DNA from: DASXHZ01 sp036488085
GTDB lineage: Bacteria > Acidobacteriota > Thermoanaerobaculia > Gp7-AA8
Assembly (NCBI GenBank): GCA_036488085.1
Contig: DASXHZ010000027.1
Location: 32,183 to 96,182 of the forward strand
DNA length: 64,000 bases
Reading direction: 5' to 3'
This document shows, piece by piece, positions 26,255-34,629 of the stretch; within the stretch, counting starts at the first letter, position 1; each line of letters begins with the position of its first letter. Position numbers and translations under genes: made by a program. Under the pieces are notes generated by a model. The model saw nothing but the letters and a program-made list of their open reading frames with translations. It searched no databases and was not told the DNA's origin.

Positions 26255-26467
26255 TTACCGCGGATCGCTCGGCCGCAGAGCGAGGAAGCGCTCGACCTCG
26301 TGCTTGGGATACGTGACGAGCGTCGCCGATACGCGCACCCACCCGCGCGGGCCTTTGCCGCAGCAGCGCCACTTTGCCAGCGTTTGGGTCTTCACGCCGA
26401 TCAGCCGCGCCGCAGCGGCTGCTGGGATGCGGTCGTTCATGTCGTTTCTCATGACGTGAACTGTCAC
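26255..26467 (-). CDS. Excisionase/AlpA-like helix-turn-helix protein
   Basis: Up to 70 residues. DRIPAAAAARLIGVKTQTLAKW then VRVSATLVTYPKHEVERFLA forms the helix-turn-helix plus wing of MerR/AlpA-like excisionase proteins. Start uncertain: GTG 26467, ATG 26452 or ATG 26440 are all in frame; the HTH starts just after the last one. It precedes the integrase gene by 13 bp in the same direction. Expected to control the direction of recombination or integrase expression. Confidence 0.75.
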   Translation of the reverse strand: MTVHVMRNDMNDRIPAAAAARLIGVKTQTLAKWRCCGKGPRGWVRVSATLVTYPKHEVERFLALRPSDPR

Positions 26468-26489
26468 CCCGGCAGGATCGATCTGACTT

Positions 26490-26506
26490 GAGTGGTTCGA
26501 AATGAA
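26490..26506 (+). repeat. 17-bp direct repeat, copy 2
   Basis: Identical to 25022-25038, upstream of the excisionase gene and about 160 bp inside the element from the tRNA fragment. It contains the palindromic core TTCGAA. Confidence 0.7.
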
Positions 26507-26663
26507 AGGAACTGCAGCTGCCTACTTCGGAACTGGACGTGGGCATAGACACTCTCCGACTGTCGAAGTCGTGCCTTGCTCTCCTCCTGCAGGCCGTAAG
26601 GTGGTACGTGGCGAGTAAGTTAGCTGCGGTAAGATTCGCCGAGCGGCCTGGGAACCCTTAGAA

Positions 26664-26709
26664 CTTCCCAAGCTCTTGGTCGCGGGTTCGAATCCCGTCG
26701 CCCGCTCCA
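26664..26709 (+). other. Displaced 3' fragment of tRNA-Gly(CCC): right attachment site of the element
   Basis: Reads from the anticodon loop (TTCCCAA, anticodon CCC at 26667-26669) through the 3' anticodon stem GCTCT, the T arm GCGGG-TTCGAAT-CCCGT, the acceptor strand CGCCCGC, discriminator T and encoded CCA (26707-26709). The 5' half is missing: no GCGGGCG strand occurs upstream and the 5' anticodon stem has a mismatch at its second base pair from the loop. This is what remains at one end when an integrase uses the 3' half of a tRNA gene as attB. The intact tRNA should lie at the other end of the element, left of the window. Confidence 0.85.
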
Positions 26710-26853
26710 ATTCAAACGCCAGAATCGACACTCGTTACGGCTCGACGATAAATTCCTTCCCTTAATCAATCGCAGATGGGGTGTCCGCGTGGGTGTCCAC
26801 GCTGACGCTCTGCTGCCGGGGAACGTCTTGCCAACCCGAGCGTTCATCTTGGC

Positions 26854-27290
26854 GTGCCTCTGAACGCGACTGAGCAGTTCGTGTACGACATCTGCCAAGG
26901 GTCATTCCTGTCGTTGTGGAGCTACGCGAATCCGCAAGGCGAGTCCGCGGGCAAGGACTCTGCGACGTACTCATCTGTGATCCTGACGTGATCATCTTCA
27001 GCGTGAAGGAATCAATGTCGATAGGAACGCGAACACTGAAGTGCAATTCGAACGTTGGACACGAAAGGCCATCGAAGCCTCGGCCCCACAGCTCTACGGT
27101 GCGGAGCGGTGGATCAACAGCAGCGGTCAGGCAAACGTCGTCCGCAGCGATGGCAACCTCGGCGTGCCTTTTCCGCCTCGCGATCGGCGACGTATTCACC
27201 GAGTCGCAATTGCGCTTGGTGGCGAGGAGCGTTTCCCGCTGACTTCGGCGATTTGGGAAAGGGCTTCGTGCACGTGTTCAACGAACGAGG
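26854..27290 (+). pseudogene. Frameshifted nuclease-like gene remnant
   Basis: The conceptual protein can only be read by switching frame at least three times: LNATEQFVYDICQGSFLSLWSY, then LCDVLICDPDVIIFSVKE, then FERWTRKAIEASAPQLYGAERW ... VPFP ... IHRVAIALGG, then GKGFVHVFNE. These pieces are in the order of a conserved hypothetical family that I associate with restriction-endonuclease-like folds (D..IIFSVKE would be the catalytic part). The gene starts about 145 bp outside the attachment site and breaks off into NHL-type sequence. Decayed and non-functional. Confidence 0.6.
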
Positions 27291-27884
27291 TTGGGGGACC
27301 ATCTATCGGTCGGCCGGAAATGGCGGATTCACGGACAAACTCGCTCCGGCGTGGCAACACAGGTCGGCCTCAGCTTCCCAACCTTACTGAGCCCAACGGC
27401 CGACGGTGGTTATTACTTCGTCGACAACGGCCACGGCGCGATTTACTACGTCAACAGCGGTGGTTTCTTGTCGCTCGTCGTCGGTGCTCCGGACCAGAGC
27501 AACTTCACGACTCCGGACGGTGCGCCCGCCGTTGGCAGCTGCATCGATCCCTTCATGATGGCTGTCGCACCCGACGGTACCGTCTATTTCAGCGACACTC
27601 AATCCGGCGGCAAGGGTGACCTGTTTCGGAAGATCGTCAACGGAGCTCTCCAGACGGTCGGCGGCGGCACCGCCTCGAGCGCGCCGCTCGGCGATGGCGG
27701 TCCGGTCTCCGTCGCAAACCTTGGTACCATCTGCGGTCTCGCCTTTGCGCCCGATGGCGTTCTCTATATCTCCGACTGCGGTCACGCCCTTGTCCGGCGC
27801 GTGAACTTGAACAGCATCATCACCAGCATCGCGGGCGGCGGTTCTTCCTCGGCCGATAACATCCCGCCTGGAGCGGCTCCGTGA
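27291..27884 (+). pseudogene. Fragment of an NHL-repeat protein
   Basis: Contains NHL-type blades such as DGGYYFVDNGHGAIYYV, APDGTVYFSDTQSGGKG and APDGVLYISDCGHALVRRV. The upstream blade GTIYRSAGNGGFTDKLAPA is in another frame; one extra G near 27350 would restore continuity. It has no start or signal peptide of its own and ends abruptly after IPPGAAP. Probably the middle of a secreted beta-propeller protein that was cut and joined to the preceding remnant. Confidence 0.6.
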
Positions 27885-28242
27885 GCGTTCCACGGAAGCG
27901 CGGTGTGCGGCCGAGTAATGGTGGATGACTCCCAGCTCGCCGCACCTCTCTCGAGCCTCGTTCCGCGGACGCTCCGGAGCCCTTCCATTCGGTCCGTTCG
28001 CGAGGGAGATGTAGGCGTCAGGCTTCTCGGCACTCCTGAGATGGACGCAATCCTTTGCTTCTACTGCAATCCGATCCGCCTTCGCGATTTCCCGCGGACG
28101 CACGCCGAATTCGAAATGCCTCTTTCTGCAGGCGACGCGGCACGCTTGGCAGGGCTACGGCGCCGCGCCCACAGTGTGGACCAGTGCGGACGACGCTGAG
28201 ACGCAATGCAGAAGCGGACGCCCAGTCGATCGGTCGATCACG
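27885..28242. other. Intergenic stretch with a possible decayed reading frame
   Basis: About 360 bp with no convincing gene. A plus-strand frame (27918-28199) reads GVRLLGTPEMDAILCFYCNP ... FEMPLSAGDAARLAGL, which looks protein-like, but it lacks a credible start and ribosome site. Possibly another remnant in the decayed zone. Confidence 0.25.
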
Positions 28243-28878
28243 TCACTCTCCGAACTTCGCGCTCAGGAGTGCGACCGTTCCATCCGCCCATCGCTGGAAC
28301 TGACGTTCCGGCTCGACGCTCCTCAAGTGCAGCGTGTTCTCGGGCGTTTCCACCCACAGATCGTAGATCCGCGCATCGAGGACGAGGTCCGCCTCGAGGT
28401 CGGCTGATATCCTCAGTCGCCGGAAATCCCGGTCGATCGTTCGCAGCTCCGGCAGGTCGCGATCGGTCATCATCGTTCGGCGCATGCGCACGTGCTTGAT
28501 GCGCTCATCTTCCGAGGACGCCGGATTGTGAACAAAGAGCGTGTGCAACTGATCATTGATCGAGCAGTGCACCGGCGCGAGGAATTCGCCGCGGAGCGTT
28601 CCGTCCGGCATCTCGAAGATCGTGAGCTGCACCTCGGGCTCTGAGTAGGGGCCGATGCTGCGGAGCGTCACGATCCGATACGGAGCGTTGGTCCCAAGCT
28701 CGGAAAGATCGTGCCGTGGGAGAAGTCTTTCCTCGACATCTCGGGGACTCTGATATCCCACTCCCACCGGGAGTGTCTCGGCAAAGCACGCGGTGTCGTA
28801 CGGCTTCGCCGCGGGCCGGCTTGAACATGCCGCCACCAGCCACAAGAGGATGAGGAGGGTGGCACGTCTCTGAAACAT
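28243..28878 (-). CDS. Lipoprotein of unknown function
   Basis: 211 residues from ATG 28878. Lipoprotein signal MFQRRATLLILLWLVAACSS with lipid-accepting Cys. The mature chain is beta-rich and shows no family that I recognise; it contains IGPYSEPEVQLTIFEMPDG and IYDLWVETPENTLHL. An upstream in-frame ATG (28896) is possible. First intact gene on the chromosomal side of the decayed zone. Confidence 0.6.
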   Translation of the reverse strand: MFQRRATLLILLWLVAACSSRPAAKPYDTACFAETLPVGVGYQSPRDVEERLLPRHDLSELGTNAPYRIVTLRSIGPYSEPEVQLTIFEMPDGTLRGEFLAPVHCSINDQLHTLFVHNPASSEDERIKHVRMRRTMMTDRDLPELRTIDRDFRRLRISADLEADLVLDARIYDLWVETPENTLHLRSVEPERQFQRWADGTVALLSAKFGE

Positions 28879-28934
28879 GGTCCGATTCGCAACCATCTTA
28901 GCAGGCGCGTCGTGAAGTTTTGGTACGCGCAATT

Positions 28935-29358
28935 TCTGCTTTCTCCCTAAGAAATGACGCTACGCGAAAACGTGGGTCTTGGGTTGTGTGGAACAAGTTG
29001 TCCATGTTCGGATGGGAGAAGAAGCACCCCTCCTTTCGACGTAGAGACGGACGACGTCGAGCGGGAAGTCGGTAAGGGGAATCGGCTGCCGGAAGGCGAC
29101 ATCATCCGTGCCCGTGAACAGACGGCCGTTGCACTCCCGTCGTCGTGCACGCCCATCTTCTTTGCGAAGGCGATGCGGTTGTCGTCGTCGATGGCGATCG
29201 GCGCACCCGTCAGCTTCGCGCCGAGCGCGGCGCAGAGTCCGATCGAGCCTATGCGAAAACGACCACCGCGTCGAACGAGCTCGTGGAGGTCGAGAACGAG
29301 GACAATCCGCTCCCCCAGACGGAGCCGATGGCCTCGTCGGTCAGCTTCCGTTCCAACA
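28935..29358. other. Decayed stretch, dehydrogenase-like remains on the minus strand
   Basis: No intact gene. The minus strand near 29165-29270 reads IGSIGLCAALGAKLTGAP followed by DDDNRIAFAKKMG, which resembles the cofactor-binding Rossmann segment of zinc-type alcohol dehydrogenases, with a stop just before it. I assign this with low confidence. Confidence 0.3.
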
Positions 29359-29883
29359 TCACCTGATCCGCATTGCGGCCACCGAGGCGATCGTCATCGC
29401 CAATCCCATCAACAACCATCCCGAGAGCGTGGGGACGTTTGGGACCGCGTTGAGAGTGGCGGAAGCGGGACCGCCCGGTGGGACGCCGGTTCCGGTGACC
29501 TGCGAGGTCGTGTTCGTGATCGGGCCGCCGGTCGTGGCGTGCATTTGAATGGGAACGCTGCACGATGCGCCGGCGCCGAGGGTGACGTTGCCCAACGACC
29601 AGCCGCTGCCGGTGAAGGCGGCGGTGCCGGCGCTGCAGGTGTAAACGCCCACCGCGTCCGGAACCAGGCCTGCCGGGTAGGTGTCGCTGAAGCTGATTCC
29701 GCTGACCGAGGACGCATTCGGGTTGGTGATCGTTACCGTCATGGTCGTCGTTGACGTCCCGCCGGTGAGCACCGTCGAAGGGTTGAACGTCTTCGACATC
29801 GTGATGGCCGACTGAGCAAGAAGCGGCGGTACGCAGGCCACGACGACGAGGGTCAGAAACACGAGGCGGCGACGTGTAGGCAT
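29359..29883 (-). CDS. Secreted IPTL-CTERM protein with DUF11-like domain
   Basis: 174 residues from ATG 29883. Signal peptide (MPTRRRLVFLTLVVVACVPPLLAQ), then one beta-sandwich domain of the repeat type found in bacterial surface proteins (TMTVTITNPNASSVSGISFSDTYP). The C-terminus is VPTLSGWLLMGLAMTIASVAAMRIR, that is an IPTL-type motif, a hydrophobic helix and a short basic tail. This tripartite end is a sorting signal of the exosortase/PEP-CTERM kind. The sortase-like partner is not in the window. Confidence 0.8.
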   Translation of the reverse strand: MPTRRRLVFLTLVVVACVPPLLAQSAITMSKTFNPSTVLTGGTSTTTMTVTITNPNASSVSGISFSDTYPAGLVPDAVGVYTCSAGTAAFTGSGWSLGNVTLGAGASCSVPIQMHATTGGPITNTTSQVTGTGVPPGGPASATLNAVPNVPTLSGWLLMGLAMTIASVAAMRIR

Positions 29884-29971
29884 GGGACGAAGTATAGGCG
29901 GATCGTGACCGCCATCACCGCCCCAACCCATTCGCGCTACGATATTTGGTGGTCAGACAAGCGAGGACTCC

Positions 29972-31978
29972 ATGACATCTCCGGCGCAGGGGAGCGGTCT
30001 CCCTGAAAAGATTGGGCACTACACCATCGTCTCCGAGTTGGGGCGGGGAGGGATGGGCGTCGTCTACAAGGCGCACGAAGAGTCGCTGAATCGGTTCGTA
30101 GCGATCAAGGTTCTCAGCGATCAGCTCGCGTCGGATGAGCAGTTCCTTTCGCGCTTCCTTCGGGAGGCTCGCGCCGCCGGTGCGCTGTCGCATCCGAACG
30201 TCATCCCGATTTACTTCATCGGCGAAGACAACGGGCGGCACTACTTCGCAATGGAGTACGTCTCGGGCCGCTCAGTCCTCCAGATGATCCGGCAGGAGGG
30301 GAAGATCAACAACCCTCGTGCCGCGCAGATCGTCCTGCAGGCGGCGCACGGACTCTCGGCGGCACATGAGAAAGGGATCATTCACCGCGACATCAAGCCG
30401 GCGAACTTGATGGTCGACGACCGCGGGGTCGTGAAGATCGCGGACTTCGGAATCGCGCTCGCAGCCGAGGCGAAGGCGCGGCTGACGGCGACCGGGACGC
30501 TGATGGGGACGCCGGGCTATCTCTCGCCCGAACAATGCCTCAACGAAGTGGTCGACCATCGCGCCGACATCTACGCGTTGGGCGTCACATACTTCGAGAT
30601 GCTCACCGGAAAGCTCCCGTTCAACGCGGAGAGTCCTCTCGCGCTGTTGCGGCAGATTCTGCAGGAGACGCCGCCGGATGTGACGCAGCTCAACCCCGAG
30701 GTCGATCAGGAGTCGCGCCGGATCCTGATGAAGATGATCGCGCGGAATCGCGACGAGCGATACCAAACGGCGAATGAGCTCATCGCCGATCTCGAGGAGT
30801 ACCTCGCGCAGCACAACGTTCGCAGCCTCACCTCCAATCTCGGCGCACGGAGTCAGGCAGTGCCGGGGGCGGCGGGGGTTGCGACGGTGCAGGTCACTCC
30901 TGGCGGTGTCGCGACCGACTTGATGACCCCCGCTCCCCTTGCTGCCGCCGCGCAAACTCCAGCGGCGACCTTCCATGCCGCCGTCACCGTGCCGGATATC
31001 CCGATTGCTGGCGCCGCGAATACGGCGCCGAATGCGGTTCCGTATGCGCCGCCGGTTGCCGCGCCGCAGGCCGCGTCGTATACCGCGCCGCCGCCGCGTT
31101 CTTCAAACAAGAGCACCTTCGCGGTGCTCGCCATCGTCATCGCGCTTCTGGTCGTCGCCGGCGGCGCCGCGGGCCTCGGGTTGTTCGGTTATCGATACCT
31201 GAAGGGCCACGGCATGTTGGGCGGCGCTGCAACGCAAGAAGCAGCGATGGTCCAGACGAAGCAGTCGGCGAAGCCGGCGCCTGATGCGACGCATCCTGTC
31301 GACCCGGCGAACGTTGATTTGTCGAGTCCGAAAGTCGTGTCGCCTATCAGCTTGAACGGACAGGATTCGTCGCAACAGACATCGTCTTCTCCCGCTCCTG
31401 TCGCTGCGAAGCCCTCGGCGCCGCAGCCCGCCGCGCAGATGACCGTCAACGGCTCGCGAACGCAGCCCGTCTCGGCCCCCGTGAAAGTGGCTCGCGTCGA
31501 GCGTCTCCAGCAAGTCGAGTCGTCGCCGGCGAGCGCAGCGGCTCGCCACTCTTCGCGCGTCGTGATTTCCGTGCAGGGCGAGGCAGGTCTCAACGCCTCG
31601 GTTGCCCGCGTCGTGACGGGAGAGTTCGACGCCGCAGGACTCGACGTCGTCGTTGCGAACGACTTACCGTCGCTGGAAGGGTTGGGCTCACATCCCTCGA
31701 CCAGCGCCTTGATCGATCGTCTTCGCGGACAGGCGGGAGTGCTCGTCGTCGCGCGCATCGAGGCCACGGGCGAGCGTGAGCTCCACTTCTACGGCCGCAC
31801 CGACACGGCGTACGGATCGCGCGTGACGCTGACCGCATACGACGTCGCGAGCGCGCAGCCGATCGGCACGCGCGCGAGCGCCAGTCTCGAATACACGCAC
31901 CTCAACGCCGACGGCAAAGCGGAAGAGGCGGTCACTCCTCTCGCGACGCAGATCGCTCGGGCGATTCGATCGCGGTGA
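29972..31978 (+). CDS. Membrane-anchored Ser/Thr protein kinase (PknB-like)
   Basis: 668 residues. Kinase domain about 16-275: glycine loop GRGGMGVVYKA, catalytic Lys46 (VAIK), HRDIKPAN with Asp140, DFG at 158-160, GTPGYLSPEQ activation segment. Then an Ala/Pro-rich linker, one membrane helix (about 389-410, AVLAIVIALLVVAGGAAGLG), a second low-complexity linker and an external C-terminal domain (about 530-668). That domain begins VVISVQGEAGLNASVARVVTGEF and resembles small beta-alpha periplasmic domains but is unnamed. It lacks PASTA repeats, although a separate PASTA protein is coded 1 kb downstream. A nearby SpoIIE phosphatase (58047) is a possible but unproven counterpart. Confidence 0.92.
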   Translation: MTSPAQGSGLPEKIGHYTIVSELGRGGMGVVYKAHEESLNRFVAIKVLSDQLASDEQFLSRFLREARAAGALSHPNVIPIYFIGEDNGRHYFAMEYVSGRSVLQMIRQEGKINNPRAAQIVLQAAHGLSAAHEKGIIHRDIKPANLMVDDRGVVKIADFGIALAAEAKARLTATGTLMGTPGYLSPEQCLNEVVDHRADIYALGVTYFEMLTGKLPFNAESPLALLRQILQETPPDVTQLNPEVDQESRRILMKMIARNRDERYQTANELIADLEEYLAQHNVRSLTSNLGARSQAVPGAAGVATVQVTPGGVATDLMTPAPLAAAAQTPAATFHAAVTVPDIPIAGAANTAPNAVPYAPPVAAPQAASYTAPPPRSSNKSTFAVLAIVIALLVVAGGAAGLGLFGYRYLKGHGMLGGAATQEAAMVQTKQSAKPAPDATHPVDPANVDLSSPKVVSPISLNGQDSSQQTSSSPAPVAAKPSAPQPAAQMTVNGSRTQPVSAPVKVARVERLQQVESSPASAAARHSSRVVISVQGEAGLNASVARVVTGEFDAAGLDVVVANDLPSLEGLGSHPSTSALIDRLRGQAGVLVVARIEATGERELHFYGRTDTAYGSRVTLTAYDVASAQPIGTRASASLEYTHLNADGKAEEAVTPLATQIARAIRSR

Positions 31979-31998
31979 CGCGTCCGCGCGGCGCGCGA

Positions 31999-32802
31999 TC
32001 AGATGCGCGCCGCGTGGTAGCGAAGCCGGTATTGCGACGGAGTGAAGCCGGTGACGCGCCGGAAGTGGCGCGTCAGATGGGCCTGATCGAAGAAGCCGCA
32101 GTCGAGCGCGATCTCCTTGACCGGCTTGTTCGTCCGCGACAACGCGTTGGCGGCCGCGCGAATGCGGACCGCGCGCACCATCTCACCGACGGACGTCTGG
32201 CGGAAACGCCGGAACCCCACCGCCAGCGTGGCGCGATTGACGCCGACCGAGTCGGCCACGATCTGCAGCGACAGGGGAAGGCTGTAGTGCCCCTCGATGG
32301 CGGCGATCGCGGCGCGCAGCCAGACCGGCTCTTCGAACCGATTGGGTGCCGTCCTCCGCAGCTTCAACGCGACGAGCGTCAGGAGCGCCTCGAGACACGG
32401 CGCGGCGAGATCGTCGGCTTGCGCCAGTTCCGAACGGATCTCGGCCGCGAGCACTTCGAAGAGGGTCGCCGCCGGCGAAATGACGCCGCTCGTCAGCGCC
32501 GGCCATCGATCGCGGTCGACCGAGACTCGCAGGGCGATCACTTCGGCGTCCGGATGCACTTCCGTCGCATGCGGCGAGCGCGGCTCGTGGATATGAACGC
32601 TTCCCGGCCCCACATGCGTCGTGATGCCATGCTCGATGTTCGAATACGCACCGTCGAGGACGAACGTGATCTCGCCCGCGTCGTGCGCGTGCTCCGGGGC
32701 ACTGATACCGGCCCGCGTCACGATCTCCGTCACCTCGCCGGAAGCGATGCGAACGGCTCGAATCGTGCGGCCGAATTGAGATTCCGAGGCTGTCGCAGTC
32801 AT
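31999..32802 (-). CDS. AraC-family regulator with cupin sensor domain
   Basis: 267 residues from ATG 32802 (an earlier in-frame start would add 20 residues). N-terminal cupin (about 20-110; PEHAHDAGEITFVLDGAYS with His residues). C-terminal AraC DNA-binding domain with two helix-turn-helix motifs (LQIVADSVGVNRATLAVGFRRF and KEIALDCGFFDQAHLTRHFRRVTGFTPSQYR). Convergent with the kinase gene (20-bp gap). Target and ligand unknown. Confidence 0.88.
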   Translation of the reverse strand: MTATASESQFGRTIRAVRIASGEVTEIVTRAGISAPEHAHDAGEITFVLDGAYSNIEHGITTHVGPGSVHIHEPRSPHATEVHPDAEVIALRVSVDRDRWPALTSGVISPAATLFEVLAAEIRSELAQADDLAAPCLEALLTLVALKLRRTAPNRFEEPVWLRAAIAAIEGHYSLPLSLQIVADSVGVNRATLAVGFRRFRQTSVGEMVRAVRIRAAANALSRTNKPVKEIALDCGFFDQAHLTRHFRRVTGFTPSQYRLRYHAARI

Positions 32803-32949
32803 CTCGCCGCACGAAGCGTACGCGTGTTCATGACCGACGGTATTGTACGAACGGGCAAACAAATAGGATGAACGTATCGCGGGGGACGCGTGACGTACTC
32901 GCAGTGCCTACCGCAGCAAGCCTGAATTCCGGCGCATAATGCCCGGCAC

Positions 32950-33966
32950 ATGGACATCCCGAGGAGATCCGCGGCGCGGTTCACGCTGGCTGCGATTTGC
33001 GTTTTCGCCACCATCAGCGGCGCCGCGCAGCAGGTCACCCCGAAGCAGGCGCCAAAGAAGGTGAACGTGAAGCCGATCCTGACGCACTATGTCGGGACCG
33101 TGACGCAGACGATCGCGCCGCCGGCGCCGAAGATGCCGGACGTACGGTGGCTCGGGCTGCAGAAGGCGGAGGTCACGATTCGCGAGATGGTTCACGGCGT
33201 CGCGAAACCGGATGGCGATCGTAACGGCTTGGTGATTGCGCAGACGCCGGACCCTGGTGCGGATGTGCCGCCGAACACCTCTCTGACGATCACGCTCGGT
33301 GTGCCGACGCTAACCCTGACCGCTCCGACCGCCGCGAAGACGAATGAGCCGGTCGAAGTGAGTTTCACGCTCGCTCCGCCGCCGCCACCATCGACACCTC
33401 CGGTCGAGTATCACGTCGCATGGGGCGATGGTCCCGAGGAGACGGTGACGACGCCGTCCGCGAAACACGTCTTCGCAAGAGAGCAGACGTACACCGTCAG
33501 TGCATACGCGGTGATCGCAGGCCGCTGGAAGGCCGGCGCGGCGCCGGTCGCGATCGGTGTAACGGCGCCTCCGATCGCCGTCACCGAGACCACTCAGACG
33601 ACGCAGACCACACAAACGACCCAGACCACGCAGACGACGCAGACGCTTCCGACGACGACGACGGAGCCGACGCCGGCTCCTGTTCCACCTCCGATCGAGG
33701 AGCCTCAGCCCCAGCCTCTCCCATGGCGCCTCATGCTGCTGGCCGCCGCCGCCATCGTCGTCATCGCGCTGATCGCCTCGGCCTTCAAGTCGCCGAAGCC
33801 CACCATCCAACCCGTCGACCCGCCAGCCGCGATCTCGATCCGTCACGGCCTCGGCGACAGCAAGAACACTATCGAGCACGCGGAGCAACGCCGCGCCGAA
33901 TTGACGGTCCGGCTACGGAGCGGTGTCCGTTCCGTCGTCATCGTCGAAGGAGGCGCCGATGTCTGA
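32950..33966 (+). CDS. Secreted/anchored PASTA-domain protein
   Basis: 338 residues. Signal peptide (RFTLAAICVFATISGAAQQ). One PASTA-like domain (about 60-118, MPDVRWLGLQKAEVTIREM ... IAQTPDPGADVPPNTSLTITLGV), a PKD-like beta domain (about 125-205, with HVAWGDGPEETV), a Thr/Gln tandem repeat (TTQ units, about 214-236), a Pro-rich stalk and one membrane helix (about 258-278) with a short cytoplasmic tail. PASTA domains bind muropeptides and are normally fused to PknB-type kinases; here they are on a separate protein close to a kinase gene. Overlaps the next gene by 8 bp. Confidence 0.8.
   Translation: MDIPRRSAARFTLAAICVFATISGAAQQVTPKQAPKKVNVKPILTHYVGTVTQTIAPPAPKMPDVRWLGLQKAEVTIREMVHGVAKPDGDRNGLVIAQTPDPGADVPPNTSLTITLGVPTLTLTAPTAAKTNEPVEVSFTLAPPPPPSTPPVEYHVAWGDGPEETVTTPSAKHVFAREQTYTVSAYAVIAGRWKAGAAPVAIGVTAPPIAVTETTQTTQTTQTTQTTQTTQTLPTTTTEPTPAPVPPPIEEPQPQPLPWRLMLLAAAAIVVIALIASAFKSPKPTIQPVDPPAAISIRHGLGDSKNTIEHAEQRRAELTVRLRSGVRSVVIVEGGADV
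33589..33660 (+). repeat. Short tandem repeat coding Thr-Thr-Gln units
   Basis: Repeated ACC-ACx-CAG type triplets within the PASTA gene code (TTQ)n followed by a Thr run. The DNA is nearly periodic at 9 bp and may vary in length between strains. Confidence 0.7.
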
Positions 33967-34504
33967 GCCGCGCCTTTCGGTAAGGCAGCTCCTCGACATG
34001 CCGAAAGGGACCGACGTTCTCGCCGGCCTCCCGGAGGACGACCTGAAGTCCGTCCGGAACGCGGTGAAGGGGATGGAGTGGAGCACCGTCGAGTCGGCGG
34101 TCGGCGACAGCCTCGCCGAGGCACTCGATATCGATCCGATAACGCTCTTTGCGGCCGCGTGGGAGAAATACGCGCTTCTCTCGGACGCGGCGAAAGAGAG
34201 CCGTGACGGCGCCAAAGTCCTCGTCCCGCTCGCCGAGCACGCCGTGAAGTCGGAGTTGCACCCGTACGTCGAGATTCAGGTCGGCCCAATCACGCGCCGC
34301 ATCGAGTTCGACGTCACGCTCTCGCTGAAACTGAAAGGCGTCGTCGTGAACGTCCAGTCCGAGGAGATTCGAGGGATCGAAGCCGGCACGTGCGAAGGCA
34401 CCGCCGAGATCGGCCTCGCCTCCCACTCCATCTGGAAGCACGACATCAAACCGATCGCGTTGCCGGGGAAGGTGACGTTGAAGGACAGCATCCCGATTCG
34501 GTGA
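33959..34504 (+). CDS. Unknown protein coupled to the PASTA gene
   Basis: 181 residues from ATG 33959, overlapping the end of the PASTA gene. Helical N-terminal half (RLSVRQLLDMPKGTDVLAGL...), then a beta-rich second half (VEIQVGPITRRIEFDVTLSLKLKGVVVNVQ). No signal peptide or membrane helix. No family recognised. Translation coupling suggests that it acts with the PASTA protein, probably on its cytoplasmic side. Confidence 0.65.
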   Translation: MSEPRLSVRQLLDMPKGTDVLAGLPEDDLKSVRNAVKGMEWSTVESAVGDSLAEALDIDPITLFAAAWEKYALLSDAAKESRDGAKVLVPLAEHAVKSELHPYVEIQVGPITRRIEFDVTLSLKLKGVVVNVQSEEIRGIEAGTCEGTAEIGLASHSIWKHDIKPIALPGKVTLKDSIPIR

Positions 34505-34629
34505 GGTCGCAAGCGGCCTCGTCAAATCGCACGCGCCGCGCGTTTCACATCCTTCACACCTCCGTCACCATTTCCCGCGCCGTCCGCACTTATATCTAGA
34601 ATCCTCAGCACAACCCAGGGAGGTCAGGT

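Noticed and set aside
26630..26709. A complete tRNA gene suggested by GCCGAGCGGCC before the T arm
   Set aside because: No 5' acceptor strand pairs with CGCCCGC and the anticodon stem is mismatched at the 5' side. Only the 3' half is tRNA.
26522..26898. Minus-strand frames with ERATGFEPATKSLGS and GRRDSNPRPRAWE
   Set aside because: These are antisense translations of the tRNA 3' end, a well-known annotation artefact, not proteins.
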